The notes under the pieces: generated by a model
What the model was told of the DNA's origin: nothing
Databases searched by the model: none
Seen by the model: only the letters and a program-made list of their open reading frames with translations
Origin: Stereum hirsutum FP-91666 SS1
Taxonomy: Eukaryota; Basidiomycota; Agaricomycetes; Russulales; Stereaceae
Assembly: GCF_000264905.1 (NCBI RefSeq)
Contig: NW_006763159.1
Location: forward strand, 180,101 to 244,100
Reading direction: 5' to 3'
DNA: 64,000 nucleotides
Program-made: the position numbers and the translations under genes
In this document: piece after piece, positions 1-11,779 of the stretch
Layout: the number at the start of each line of letters is the position of its first letter
How positions within the stretch are numbered: the first letter of the stretch is position 1

Positions 1-776
1 GCAGTCGTCCATGATTCATAGTAAGGCTACAATCATATCGGCAGTCCCTGTCCCCGGGTGATGTCCCGCGGCTGTGCCACTGAGTCGTGTTTTGGAAGTC
101 GCGCGGAGGCTCATGTTACATGTAGGGTTAGGGTGATGGTTTTCTTGACTTGCACTCTCATTCGCGTTCGCTCTGGTCTTCACCCTACGCACTGGACTCT
201 GATTCTGAGCTGTCAAGTCAACCTGCACATCGACCACAATGTCTATGGCTCCTGAAGGCCAAAATATGCATCGTCACTGACAATGTTCAGTAACTTCCTG
301 CTTTTCTTCCTTCCATGCGCCGGTTGGGATATGGGTGCTTATTTCTAGAGCGCACAGGCGGCGGACTGAGTGACCTCATTAGAATACTACCGTTTCTACC
401 AAATGAACCTTTGGACTCGGATCTCAGCGGGAAGAGTACTATGATCTAGATCACCCTTTTTTTGTTGGTACAGAGCGTGCTCTTAGCGTTAGCGCACCCC
501 TCGGCTATAGCTGACGGTGAATTTGCCATTTCCTTACTATCGCAAGTACTCGGAACCTTTCTTCACTCTGCCACTCAGTGGCACTGCCATTGTGGCGGAC
601 ATCCTACGATAGGGTTAGGATAAGAGCTTCCATTGTCCTTACTCCAGACTCTCACGCTTCTAATCCTGGAACCATCGCTGTCTCTTCACCATCGCAATGT
701 GAGCATAAGTTCTGCACATTGTCTTGAACATACCTGCTTATAAGAATTGTATGTGACATCCCTCAGCAATCAGATC
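1..776. other. Intergenic, no gene seen
   Basis: Only short, overlapping open frames without family resemblance occur here. No tRNA, repeat or transposon end was recognised. The last 100-200 bases should hold the promoter of the F-box gene that follows. Confidence 0.5.
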
Positions 777-2312
777 ATGTCTTCCTCAGCAGCAGCCGAT
801 CGATCGCCATCCGCTCTTTCGCGAACACCACCCGAGCTGCTAGCGGCATTCTTTCTCTGGTCCGTTCAAGAAGTTCCAGCCAAACCTCGCAGCCACGAGT
901 CGCCAATGAATATAGCTGCGGTTTGTGGTCAATGGCGAGCCATCGCGGTCTCTACTCCTGATCTTTGGACGCGGATGTCATTGACCAGGCCATGCGAAAG
1001 GATTTCAACTGACGACCAACTTTCTCATATACAATCCCTGCTTAACCTATGGCTGGAGCGATCAAAAGACAAACACTTGTATTATTCGATTCGCTTTACA
1101 TCGACATCAGACCAGCCACAGCCCGAGCTATGGAGATCTGAGACAGCGCTCCGCCCACTGGTCGCTGCCCTCACGCAGCAAAGCCACCGTTGGGCAGATA
1201 TCGAGCTTTACACGCCCGAACTCGGTCCTGGGCGTTCATCGAACGTCAGGCTAGATGATGTAGACCTCCCGCACTTGATGCGACTCGCATGGTGTGGTTG
1301 TCTCGCAAACGACCTCAACATTTCGCTCTCGCCCAATAACGCTCCACGGTTAACGTCCGTCTTCCTCCCTACGTTCGTTCTCCAGCTTTGCACCCTCCCC
1401 TGGTCTCAGTTGACCACGCTCTTTATCCGAGATGAGGACGCAGATCCTGCCTACGTTCACGAGGTCATCGACGTATTATCGCGTTTTACGCACCTGAAGG
1501 AACTCCACATCCGGGCATGGTTCCATGATCTCTTCCTCGACGCCGTCCATCCTACCAGAATAACCTTTCCCCATCTCACACTTCTACACGTCGCCTCAAA
1601 CATCGAAATTGTGCTTGCGGGGATCCTCGACTCGCTCGATGCTCCCGCACTCACCGCTCTGTCATTCCACGGCTGTTCTCACGCCACTTGGTCCCCCGGC
1701 GTCGCGGCGTTCGTCGAGCGCCATTCTGCGTACTCGAAGCTCGAGACCGTCGAGTTAGGCTACGAAGGTCCCCATCGTGATATCGGGATGTTCATCAAGT
1801 TTTGGCGGCGGTTTGGCCCAGCGCCAGGACTGAAACGCATAGGGATGCATCTGGACGAAGGAAATATCGCGATTTTCCAGGCGCTGTATCAGTGTTGTCT
1901 GTCTATGTGCATGGAGAATATTGTCGACCCAGAGACGGGGGAACGGGGTCCGAGTGCAGGGGCGGCTTTGGAGGAAGTGGTGTTGTCGATGGAGATGGGG
2001 TATACGTTTTCGCATCCGGACATCCTCACGAAGGTAATCCAATGCCTCACGATTTTTATGGATGGTGAGGGTGGTCATCCTGCCGGTTCTGAAGTCGATC
2101 TCGAGAAGCCAGAGAAGCAGAAGCCGTTCTATCCATGCGCACCAATGAGGAGGATGCATTTCCGCATGATTGAAGACGACGAGCTCTCGGGGTCGAAAGT
2201 TGACATTTACTTCGGATTCAAGAGATCTATCAGCGCTCTACTTTCGGACTGGGTGGAGAGAGGGTTAGAATTGTCGTTCGAATTGACTGACAAGGGTTGT
2301 ATGTTCTTATGA
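777..2312 (+). CDS. F-box protein, tandem copy 1
   Basis: Single-exon gene of 511 residues. An F-box-like segment lies near residues 18-65 (RTPPELLAAFFLWSV, then WRAIAVSTPDLWTRMSL). The rest is a leucine-rich, repeat-like region typical of the large F-box families of Agaricomycetes, which are thought to act as substrate receptors in SCF ubiquitin ligases. The ATG at 777 is chosen because the frame 5' of it lacks an ATG and the paralogues start the same way. The next gene (2700-4232) and the gene at 48233-49816 (minus) are close paralogues, sharing the F-box, a motif around CSHATWSP and the ending KGCMF. Third positions are mostly C up to about 1790 and mostly G afterwards. Substrate unknown. 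Confidence 0.85.
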   Translation: MSSSAAADRSPSALSRTPPELLAAFFLWSVQEVPAKPRSHESPMNIAAVCGQWRAIAVSTPDLWTRMSLTRPCERISTDDQLSHIQSLLNLWLERSKDKHLYYSIRFTSTSDQPQPELWRSETALRPLVAALTQQSHRWADIELYTPELGPGRSSNVRLDDVDLPHLMRLAWCGCLANDLNISLSPNNAPRLTSVFLPTFVLQLCTLPWSQLTTLFIRDEDADPAYVHEVIDVLSRFTHLKELHIRAWFHDLFLDAVHPTRITFPHLTLLHVASNIEIVLAGILDSLDAPALTALSFHGCSHATWSPGVAAFVERHSAYSKLETVELGYEGPHRDIGMFIKFWRRFGPAPGLKRIGMHLDEGNIAIFQALYQCCLSMCMENIVDPETGERGPSAGAALEEVVLSMEMGYTFSHPDILTKVIQCLTIFMDGEGGHPAGSEVDLEKPEKQKPFYPCAPMRRMHFRMIEDDELSGSKVDIYFGFKRSISALLSDWVERGLELSFELTDKGCMFL

Positions 2313-2699
2313 CTGGGATGATTGGTTATGGTCTTAACTCAAGCCTCCGGATTCGTCTCGTAGTATATAGGCTGTTCGGTACGATTCGGATGTGAACGTT
2401 CTTCTGGTTCCTTTGTCAGACTGAGTAGTACCGTCGCATCTTTTTTGTACGTATATTCATGTTCTGTTTTCCCATGTTGTTGTATTTGGCTGTATGGTTA
2501 CCGAATAGGTTGAGAACGCGCCAATGAGTCTAGTGTGGGGCTCTGTATAAGTACTGGTCCTGCCTTCGAATTCCTTCCCCCCGGTCTTCTTCTGCCCTCG
2601 AATAGTGAGCATCACCAATGCGCTCCTTGGTCAATTTTGAGGCTAATGCGTACCTGTGATTGCTACTAGTACTGTCTACGGTGCGCCGACGGCATTAAC

Positions 2700-4232
2700 A
2701 TGTCTTTGCCACCTTACGATTCGGAATCAGCACCCTCGAAGCCATCTGGATCTGCTCTCTCCCGCGTCCCACCTGAGCTCCTCGCAGAGTTCTTCCTTTA
2801 CTCTGTTCGAGATGCCCTTGTAAAGCCCCGCTGTGACGATACACCACTGAATATCGCTGCAGCCTCCCGTGAATGGCGAGCCGTCGCGCTATCCACGCCC
2901 AATCTTTGGGCACGGTTCTCCATGGTCGTTAAACCTGAAGGAAAGACTGACGACCAACTGAAGAACTTTCTGCCTCTCCTCGAAATGTGGCTAAAGCGGT
3001 CACAATCCGCCCCCTTGTCTTTTACTCTCAGTTTCATCCCGGCTGAGGACGACCCAGAGCGGGGAATCGCCACAGTCTTCTACCCCCTTATTAGAACCTT
3101 GCAGCTGCATTCCAAGTGTTGGGTGGACGTCGAACTTCACACGCCTGATATCGATTATGTCCCTTCACCGCGCATCTACATGATCGATACGGACCACCCG
3201 CTTCTTGAGCGGCTCACACTGTCCAGTTGTCTCGCAAACGACGTCGCCCTTTCTCTCTCGCCCGGGAACGCACCGCGCTTATCCTCTACCACCCTTCCGA
3301 CTCCCGCGCTCCTAAGCTGTTTGCTCCCCTGGGCCCAGATCACGACGCTTCATATAAGAGACATCGACACGAGCCCAGACTATGTTCACGACATCGTCCA
3401 TGTCCTGTCGCATTTCTCGTGCCTCCGCGTACTTCACATCCAGGCCGACCTTGAAATCGTCTTCCTCGATGACGCCGTTCCCACCCGGATCACGCTTCCC
3501 TATCTCACCCACTTTCGTATCGCGATCAACGTCGAGATGATCCTGGACGCGCTCCTCGCCGCACTCGACACCCCAGCACTCAACACACTCTCGTTCTACG
3601 GGTGTTCTCACGCCACTTGGTCTCCCAGCATCGCAACGTTCGTCGAGCGTCATTCCCAGTCCGCACCCTCTTCAATCGAGACCGTCGAAGTAGGATTCGA
3701 AGGTCCTCCGTACGATATGGTGCAGTCTATCAGATTCTGGGGCAGGTTCTCCAGGCCGGGGCCGGGGCCTAAATGCGTAGGGCTGCATCTGGATGAGGGG
3801 AATACTGTCACGATCCAGGCGTTGTCTGAGTACAGTCGGTCGATGTGGGTGCTCGGGGATCGCTCTGGGCCGGTTTTGGAGGAAGTGGTGTTGTCGTTCG
3901 AGATGGGATATGCGTATCTTCACCCGGACACGTTCATCAAGACGGTGCGACAACTCACGGTTTTGGTCGATGGGGAGAGGCGCGGTTATGTACCGCAGGG
4001 CGATGATGCTGGCCTTGGAAACGAGGACGGGAGGACGGGGGCGGCGTTCTTCCCATGTGCGCGGATGGGGAGGGTACGTGTTCGGATGATAGATGGTAAA
4101 CAGGTTTTGGTAGGTGTAAGGGCCTTGTGGCTGATGCTCCGGCAGCTTATTAGGATGGCCCTTGCGAGCTTGGTCGAGAGGGGTGTGGAATTGACGTTCG
4201 AACGCGCCGAGAAGGGTTGTATGTTCGCGTGA
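2700..4232 (+). CDS. F-box protein, tandem copy 2
   Basis: Single-exon gene of 510 residues, a tandem duplicate of the gene just upstream, 387 bp away and in the same direction. The F-box segment is at residues about 19-65 (RVPPELLAEFFLYSV, WRAVALSTPNLWARFSM). It is followed by LRR-like sequence with the shared motif GCSHATWSP and the C-terminus FERAEKGCMFA. A TATA-like TATAA at 2546-2550 lies about 150 bp before the ATG. The same shift from C-rich to G-rich codon ends seen in copy 1 occurs near position 3730. Probable SCF substrate adaptor by family; its target cannot be told from sequence. Confidence 0.85.
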   Translation: MSLPPYDSESAPSKPSGSALSRVPPELLAEFFLYSVRDALVKPRCDDTPLNIAAASREWRAVALSTPNLWARFSMVVKPEGKTDDQLKNFLPLLEMWLKRSQSAPLSFTLSFIPAEDDPERGIATVFYPLIRTLQLHSKCWVDVELHTPDIDYVPSPRIYMIDTDHPLLERLTLSSCLANDVALSLSPGNAPRLSSTTLPTPALLSCLLPWAQITTLHIRDIDTSPDYVHDIVHVLSHFSCLRVLHIQADLEIVFLDDAVPTRITLPYLTHFRIAINVEMILDALLAALDTPALNTLSFYGCSHATWSPSIATFVERHSQSAPSSIETVEVGFEGPPYDMVQSIRFWGRFSRPGPGPKCVGLHLDEGNTVTIQALSEYSRSMWVLGDRSGPVLEEVVLSFEMGYAYLHPDTFIKTVRQLTVLVDGERRGYVPQGDDAGLGNEDGRTGAAFFPCARMGRVRVRMIDGKQVLVGVRALWLMLRQLIRMALASLVERGVELTFERAEKGCMFA

Positions 4233-4927
4233 TTTAGATGTCCTGTTGTTTCCTGGATGGGTATGGTCGTCCGGCTTTCTTGTGTACTTATTAGGCTGTG
4301 TATTTTGTGGCTGCGGTCTCTCTGTACTTCTTACCACTGTTCCTGCTCGACGATTTGTGCGCAGGTCATAGTTTCGATTTTTGTACTTATCAACTTGTAT
4401 CGGTATATCCTCCCTGATCTTCGTCCTTGTCAGTTGACTTTTGTGACGGTGCCACATCGACTCACACGAATTAGCACCTCGGACGCATATCGCAGTGCGT
4501 GAAACAGGGTGCTGAAAGTCAAGAGGACTATGAGTATTCGAAAGCTCTCTTGACGTCCCAGTTCCAGCACAGCTCGTGGTCCTTTTCGTAGAGCACGGAG
4601 GGACCTCTGGAGTCTCACTTAACAGATCAAAGTATCAGAGTTTTCGATGCAGATGAAGAAGATGAATCGACGATTGCATTGCATTGCGAACGCGCAAACT
4701 CTAAGCACACGAAGACCACCAGGATAACATCAACATGAACACGCAGTGTAGCGCGGGCCTACATCTACCAGGTCTCTCGCCCTATTTCCGGCCGAAGAGG
4801 ACGCAACAGCAGCACAAGGACGAGGACAATAAGGATCACAAGATTAGCATACGCATACGGCCAACCTAGATGAACGGGAGCAGGGAGGCGTACCGAAGGA
4901 GTGGTGAGAATGGTGTATGGATCGTGA
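4233..4927. other. Intergenic, convergent 3' region
   Basis: Sequence between the end of the second F-box gene and the end of QCR6. It should contain both 3' untranslated regions. Nothing else is recognised. Confidence 0.5.
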
Positions 4928-5858
4928 TCATGCGAGCTTGGAGAAGAGTTTTGGAGCGAGGCAGTTCTGCATGAGAAAGGGGCGATATGATATTTTAGAT
5001 GAGAGATGCGTTAGGACTGAGGGGGAGAACGGGGACGGGACGTACGTCGGCGCAGTGCATGAGGCTGGACGTGAGATGTAGAGTAGAGAGGAGGATGAAT
5101 GGTTAGTACGAGTAAAGAGGTGAGTAGGAAGCAGCAAGTACGCACTGGACTGGATGCCGGGACATGTCGCGTCACAGTAGGACGTCGAGGGTGAGTAGAT
5201 ATACGTCAGGATTCAACCCATCCGTCTTGAAAATATGAGTAAACTGTACATACACCTAGATCAAAGACCAAAAAACGCGTCAGTCAGCACCTCTATCTCG
5301 ACCGCAAAGAACGATGGAACACGAAACGCGTCGAAAATCATGAAGCACGAAGCGAGAAAAGTCAAGAAAATAGAGAGGACAGCACATAACTCACATCTCC
5401 TCGACACAAGTCTCGCCCTTATGGCCCTCGCCCGCCTCGATCTTCTCCTGACAATGCAGGAAGTGATGCTTCGCGGGCTTGCACGCCGCGGACTCTTCGC
5501 ACTCTGAGCGGATCGCGGGCATGAGCTGTCAGTGTCGCATCCATCGTCCAACCCCAGATATTCCCACCAACCAACACGCCAACGATAAAACAATGTGTCA
5601 GTACGAATCTAGAAACCAAAGACTGCGAAAAGAATCGAAATGGAAAGGATAGGGGAATGATAGGGAAAGGGAGAGTCAACGAAAAGAAGAACATACATCC
5701 TCAGGCTCCTCCTCCTCCTCTTCTTCCTTCGCCTCCTCCTCGCCTCCTTCCTCCTTACCACTATCCTCTTCCGCCTCCTCCTTCTTATTCTCTTCTGGCT
5801 TCTCCTCGGCGTATGCGGTCCCGACGAAAGACGAGAAGAAGGACGAGAGTGCGCTCAT
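4928..5858 (-). CDS. QCR6: Ubiquinol-cytochrome c reductase hinge protein (complex III subunit 6)
   Basis: Acidic hinge subunit of mitochondrial complex III, which helps cytochrome c dock on cytochrome c1. Five exons on the minus strand: 5697-5858, 5395-5525, 5250-5255, 5046-5064 and 4928-4966, giving 118 residues. The N-terminus is followed by a long Glu/Lys-rich run (residues about 18-54), as expected for the hinge. The conserved part contains ECEESAACKPAKHHFLHC, GETCVEE and the end NCLAPKLFSKLA, with the paired cysteines of the family. The third exon is only 6 nt. It sits between a good acceptor (tctag) and donor (gtacag), keeps the frame and gives the ten residues expected between EE and the last Cys. 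Introns are long for this window (79-185 nt). Confidence 0.9.
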
Positions 5859-7301
5859 TGTTTGTTTTTGATTCGCCTGTGTAAGTTCTATTGGAGTATT
5901 GTGTGAGTTTTACTTGGGGTTGGGTGAGAAGGTGGAGAGGCGGGAAGGATGGAAGGTAGAGCGAGACGCGGGTGACGATGACCAGCAGAGAACGAAGCAG
6001 CCAATGGATGCTCGCGCGTTTTCGGAGCGGGGGCACGGGCGGGAGATGCCGGGTTGTTGTTCAACTTCGGCGGTTGGGCCACAATCAGAGTCACGACATG
6101 ACATGCGTTGGCCGTTCAAGTTGGGTGATAACCATAACCATTCCCGGGCCGTCTGCTAATACCTTAGTGACGAGTTGTCTCAACACGAGAAAAAGAAATA
6201 CTGGATCAAAGCCTTGGAGGAATACATCGAATATGCAGAGGACTTGACACTGTCCTTTGGCATCGAACAACATCATGTTATGCGGCCTGTGGATGGTTAT
6301 GATAACCGTAACGATGAAACCACCAAGGTGAGTCCTTCGGACCAGGGATTCATCATTGTCATCGCGATTCAACTTGAGGACCCGGCGCATGTACATACAG
6401 GCCGTCCTTGCGCATGCGGAGTATATTAGTCTCCGAGCCGGATTTCGGTGTGTTCGCGAAGAGGAGAAAAAGGTATGGCATATGCCTTCCTCTTCGTGGT
6501 TTTTCGTTGGCTGGATACTGTACTGTACTAATCGACGACTCGATCGTGGAGTACAGTTTTTGGAACTGAGAGCACAGCTGATGGAGTTACTTATCACAAG
6601 ACTGAGCACTGAGCATCTCCGAGATGAACCCGTCCATATGTGTCCGGCTGTCCTTATCTGCATGTTCATTATGATTTACTGATGCTCCTGTGCGGTTTAA
6701 TTCCGATGGTGGAGGGCTTAGCGCTTATCGGTGGTCTGGTCATCGTACTCCAGTACTCCATTCAAAGGTTATATCTCTGCACTTAAATTCCGATTCATGG
6801 TCATTGTCAATGGTGTCCGCATCGTAACCGTGTACTTACTCAGATTGTTTTTCAGCTTCGTTTTGTTGATGTTATTCACTTCGATGTTGTACGACGGAGC
6901 TTGCGGCGCTTGTTGTGATATAATGAGCAGTCGTGCTTGCTTTGTAGGTAAATCTAATGTTACAACTGTGGGTGCATAGTACCAATTGTCAGTGCGTAGT
7001 TTCCTCTCGCATCAATGATTCATTTATTCCAGAGAAAAACCACGCTCCTGCGCTCGAGATGTACAGTATGTAGCGCGTAATTTCTGTGGCGTGTCGTGAG
7101 AATTTTTATGCCTCATTGCTCTCAGTCAATAGTAGATGATCCTTCTTGTGCGCCGTTCCACTTAGCCGCTGGTTATTTCGGTGGCGTAGTGAGTATCCTG
7201 CAACATAAAGAGAAATATGAACGCGGCTTATACCACAACCTTCAACCAACCCGCCCCGAACCACCAATCTACGTCCATTCACCAACCCTCTACACCAAAA
7301 A
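5859..7301. other. Intergenic, 1.4 kb without a recognised gene
   Basis: Open frames here are short and have no family signal. A few short degenerate repeats are present, for example the palindromic ggttatgataacc near 6295 and similar accataacc at 6130, but no clean transposon end was found. The part next to 5858 should hold the QCR6 promoter. Confidence 0.45.
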
Positions 7302-7852
7302 ATGACCCGCGTACATATCAAAAACGATACAGACCAAGCATTGCACATCGCCTGGACTTCAGGCATACCCTGGGCATTCCAAAACGGCGTCCAACCGGGG
7401 GAGACATTCACCAAACTCGACATGCCGAGTTGGCTATTCTCAATAGAGATCCGGGCTGCATACGGGGAGGAGTTCTCGGGAGATCAGTCTGCGGAGCAGG
7501 CAAAGACGATGGGGATGGCGTGTGCGGCTGGGACGGGTAGTATGCTGTTGGGGGCGGTGAGTGCTCTAGGCGCTCTGAGAGGCGCGATAGCACCAGCTGC
7601 AGCGGGATTGGTTGGAGCACGAGGTTTACTTGAAATGACCTCTAGAGGTGAGTATTCCTCATCTACGTATGATGCGAGTTCTCTAAAACAAATGTGTCAA
7701 TTCAAGGAGGGCAGGCGTTCGCGACAGAAAGAGGAGGGTTTCTGTTGCGCCAGGGGAACGTATTGGTGGGGTTTGGGGAGAAGCACCTGGCGATTCGGTT
7801 CGAGGAAGGCGCATATAGAATATTTGATGAGGGCACCCAAGTTTACTTGTAA
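7302..7852 (+). CDS. Small protein of unknown function
   Basis: Two exons, 7302-7647 and 7707-7852, joined by a 59-nt intron (donor gtgagt, acceptor ttcaag), give 163 residues. The N-terminal half (residues 1-60) looks beta-rich and contains TSGIPWAFQNGVQPGETF. Residues about 75-105 form an Ala/Gly-rich, hydrophobic stretch that could be a membrane or helical-hairpin segment. The second exon continues as a beta-rich tail ending FDEGTQVYL. I do not recognise the family. The reading frame, splice signals and gene-like composition support a real gene. It converges on the FAD oxidase gene. Confidence 0.6.
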
Positions 7853-8249
7853 ATATCACCTGCAAGTAAGTCTTTTTTGACCTTTTCGTAACGGTAGGCT
7901 TTAATACTGAGGTAGATTGTGTCCCTTAGGGCGCTGAAGCCTGAAAGTCCCCCAAAGGCTGATAGCATCGGCGTGCATGGCAAGGAGCAGTGCGGATGTT
8001 TGAGGCGACCTTGGGAAGGATTGGGAGCCGAGACAAGGCAGAGAGTTCGCGGAAGCGTGATATGATATTTTCCAATCTTCGAATACATCGTGTATCTTCA
8101 GTGAGCCGTGAATTCGAATGGAGGCCGCACGGGGCACCCAACGGGAGAATAATATGGTCAACCCAAAAACCTGAGACTACAATACAGATGAATATCGAGA
8201 CTGCCTGTCAGAAGTAGTGCATACAATGACCCGGAAGAGTACCAACGCG
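7853..8249. other. Intergenic, convergent
   Basis: About 400 bp between the stops of two convergent genes. Nothing recognisable beyond probable 3' untranslated sequence. Confidence 0.5.
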
Positions 8250-11102
8250 TTACAATGGGAGATAACATTGAAACCTAGGACTCGAAGGCCCGGACCAACC
8301 GACTATTGGCCATTGATCCAATCAGTTGAGTCGAGCAGCACAAGCATTGAGAGAGGCATACCACACTGCCAGCAATCCAAAATATGATCTGGGTCGCTAT
8401 GTACATAGAAGTTAACCTCGATACAAAGTCTGATGAAGTGCCAATGATACGTACTATTTCTTCTTTATGGCCAACAACTCTTCGTAATTGCTTCCCCAAA
8501 ATGACACTTCATATAGTATAAGCAAGATTGGAGTGGCTCGAACGCGAAGACGGAAAGCTTACCCTCAAAATCAGGCTCGTATATGTCCGCCTCGTTCTGT
8601 CATACGGGTCAGTCGTCTGCTCTTAGACTATTAGAGGCATGGAATGCAGCATTTACCTGGTAGGCACCAGATTCGGCCGTAATCTCACGAAGAGGACGGA
8701 TTGCGTCTGACACTGATTTATATGCATCTGATACCTCGCCCACCGAAGCGTTGAATTTCCACTCTTTGGCCACGATAAACTAGGGGTGAAGTCAGTTTGT
8801 GACCTCTTAGTCAGTAGTAAGCGAGGAGTTAGACACATACATGCCATAAGGCTGTCCTATATGCCGGTGTCAAGCTGGTTCCAGGACTTTCTCCGTACAG
8901 GAATGGTGTAGTTGCGACAAGATACATGGCGTCAACGGCGTCTAACATCCCATTGACTACACGCGTGAGCTCTTCGCGGTTCACGTCTGACTCGAAGTTT
9001 CTGAGTAGAACGAGGCGAGATGCAAGTGCGGACCCTGGGCCAACAGGCTGGTGACAAGGAATCAAGTGGTTAGAGCACGCATCCATCACGGCAGAGTTGT
9101 ATGACTTACTTGGGCTGGTTGAAATTTATTGAAGAAAGACCTATAGCTTGGCTCGACTGTGAAGGTGAAGTTACCCTTCAGCTCTCGTGTGACATAAGAC
9201 CGGAGCGGCTCGATGGACTCGTTTGCTCTACTGCTATTTAATATGCTGTTGGCGAATGACAGGATACCGGCGGTGGACTAAGAAAACATAGTCGTCAATG
9301 GGGATGCAGAAAGAGGAGGACAAATGTAGTCACAGTCGCTGCGAAGGACCCGCCCCATCCTTTAGAAAATAGTCATAATATGAAATCAGTAAAGACCCGG
9401 GTATAGCGCAAAGAGACTATTAGACATGCACCATCTCGAGCAAATCGTACTGTATGGTCCACCATGAATTTCACGAATCTTTCTTGGTCCTCGCGAGCTG
9501 CGCTGAAAGAGACTTCGACTCTACGAAAACACTCCGCGAGTGAGCTAACAGAGTACATGGAGTCAGTGACCATAGCTCACGTTTTGACCTGTAGCTGAGG
9601 GAGTGCTAATGTCGTAACGGTCAGAACTGTGCCGAAAGTCCCGCCGCCTCCGCCTCGCAAGGCGAAGAAGAGATCAGGGTACTGGCAATTATTTGTGACA
9701 ACGTGTAGTCCGGAGGGTGTGACGACCTCAAACTGAAGCTATATTTGAATCAAAACAGCTCAGTGTTGAATGCATAAGCAGATATCGTAGGAATTTACCG
9801 CTCTATCGACAGCCAAACCTAGTGTATTGGAGAGAGTACTGTAACAGATAAGTCAGCGTTTCTGAAGATGCTGATCCGTCAATGCACACAGACCTATGAC
9901 CTCCTCCCTGAACCGTCAAATCAATACCGCACGTCACCATGCAGAAGAGCCTATTGTTTACTTACCTGCAGATAGCCGCCTGCCACTCCCACAGTAAGAT
10001 CACTAGCAGTCGGAATAGTGATGTTGTTCGCTTCAGCGAAATCGAGGATGGACGATGTCACAACTCCAGCCTTCGTAGACATGTGCGTTTAGGAACCAAC
10101 GATGGACTGTAGACGAAACGGACATGATCACGCACCCCAAATGTGACTGCCGCGGTCGGAGTAGAATTACATCCATAGGGGACGAAGGTTTTGTTCAGAG
10201 ATATCTATACCGCAGTGTTTAAGAGATACATTATGCGGCATGGTAACTCCAGGGAGCAACTGACCGATTGAAGGTTGTGCATCTGTTGAAGTAAGTACTG
10301 AATGAAACGGGCGCGGATGGAAAGAAATATAAACGCACCCAAAGTGCAAGAGAGTGAGGTGCGCTGCTTCGACCCTTAAGATCATGCTAATCGTTTGGAC
10401 TGAATACGCATCGTATGAATGGAGTACATATACTGTACTTGCCCCGGTGTTCTTGATGACGAGCGGAATGGAGTGCGTTTTCGAGAACTTATAGCTGGCA
10501 AGAACGTCCTTGGTTGTCCGTACGTCGACCTAGTCGCTCTGTGAGCATATGAAGCAATACACCCAGGATGATATATAGCATACCGCGTACTCCGGAATGC
10601 TACCTTGACTGCACACTTGGGGTATGTCGAATGCATTTGAATTATTGACCATTGAGGTATCGAGAATACATCCGCTGTTTGTGGCTTGACATATCTCCGA
10701 TCGAGTCTTCATAAAAAACATAGAGTCAGTACATAGAGTCAGTGTTTCCACATAGAGGCGTCGAGGAGTCGATATTCACATCTATATATGCTGAGAACGT
10801 ATCTATGCGAACAACTTTAAAAGACATAAGATAATCGCACAAATTCACCATCCAATGAACGGATGAATAGAAGCACCTTCATTAAGATAGTCCTGAATGA
10901 CAATGGAGCATTCGTCTGGGTTGAAGTCTCCACCGGTCCCGTTCGCCAGCTTGAAGCAAGGCCGCGCGAGCGGGATTCCCCGTACAAGCCTTCCTTGAAC
11001 GGTTGCGTTGAGTTCATCCCAGTGAGCGCTTGACTGCTGAAGTGAAATATCCACCAGATAAAGGAGGAAGAAGGCAAGTCGACCTATAGGTAGCGACGTC
11101 AT
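8250..11102 (-). CDS. Secreted FAD-linked oxidase (berberine-bridge / isoamyl-alcohol-oxidase type)
   Basis: Twenty exons on the minus strand (11102 down to 8250) encode about 577 residues. Outer exons: 10877-11102, 10780-10802, 10584-10706, 10443-10529 and 10339-10386 at the 5' end; 8563-8596, 8455-8506, 8362-8396 and 8250-8302 at the 3' end. The N-terminus is a signal-peptide-like hydrophobic stretch. Next comes a PCMH-type FAD domain: VDVRTTKDVLASYKF, NTGHDLKGRSSAPHSLALW (whose His is the usual flavin attachment site), AGGYLQGGGHS and FFALRGGGGGTFGTVL. The C-terminal BBE domain has FWGSNYEELLAIKKKYDP and ends near CWQCVGW. The family oxidises alcohols, sugars or secondary metabolites with O2; the substrate here is unknown. 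One intron (10387-10442) uses a GC donor (GGG|gcaagt). Exons of 14, 18 and 23 nt occur. The donor of the exon starting at 9359 is ambiguous (9322 or 9334). Confidence 0.88.
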
Positions 11103-11779
11103 GTCAAGGGCCGCTCGGGCAATAGTCGTAATGAAGGGACAGCAAGACATCTCAATGTGCGACATTATATATGACTTCGCTGGCCCCACGGCGTTGAGAA
11201 TAGAATGGATCACCAGACAACGAAGCAACGGATATGCTCTTCGACTAGGACTCTAGAATGCTCCACCGTGGCTCAGCATCAAGGACCGCATTGCGGTCTC
11301 CCAAACTGTGAGGTTTCAATCCTTGTTTGAGTGCGCCGCGTCTCCATTCAACGTTGATGCCTGTGCGTTAAAACACCGCGTTCTGCTAGCCAAGGAAGGC
11401 TTGTTACTTTGTGTAGACAAACAACGTCACGAGGCCTTACACAGATATGCACTTCGAAATGGAAGTCGGGAATTTCAACTTGTATCGCCCTCATAGAAGG
11501 TTGAGAAACATTCTGTTTAGCACGAACTCCCTGCCTATCCCATGGGTGGCTTCTCGAGGGAGAGCATGGTCGGTCGTCGAAACTGGGCCATCACGGGCTC
11601 TACAAGTACATGAACGCATCGTAGAGTTACCGGGACAAAGGGACAGGATAACACAGAGCTTCGGGCGACCCTTCGTCGCTGCGTGGTTGATAGTGATAGC
11701 GGTGGAGGCTCTCGCGGCGGCTTCGGAGATTGCGCTAGTAGTAGTGATCTTAAGAACATAACGCTATTTCTTCGGTTGT
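11103..11779. other. Intergenic
   Basis: Upstream of the FAD oxidase; should contain its promoter. A minus-strand open frame runs upstream in frame from the chosen ATG to about 11228, so a longer N-terminus is possible. The 11102 start is preferred because it places the hydrophobic signal segment at the N-terminus. No other gene seen. Confidence 0.45.

Noticed and set aside
5657..5884. Proline/serine-rich plus-strand open frame.
   Set aside because: It is the antisense of the acidic run in QCR6 exon 1.
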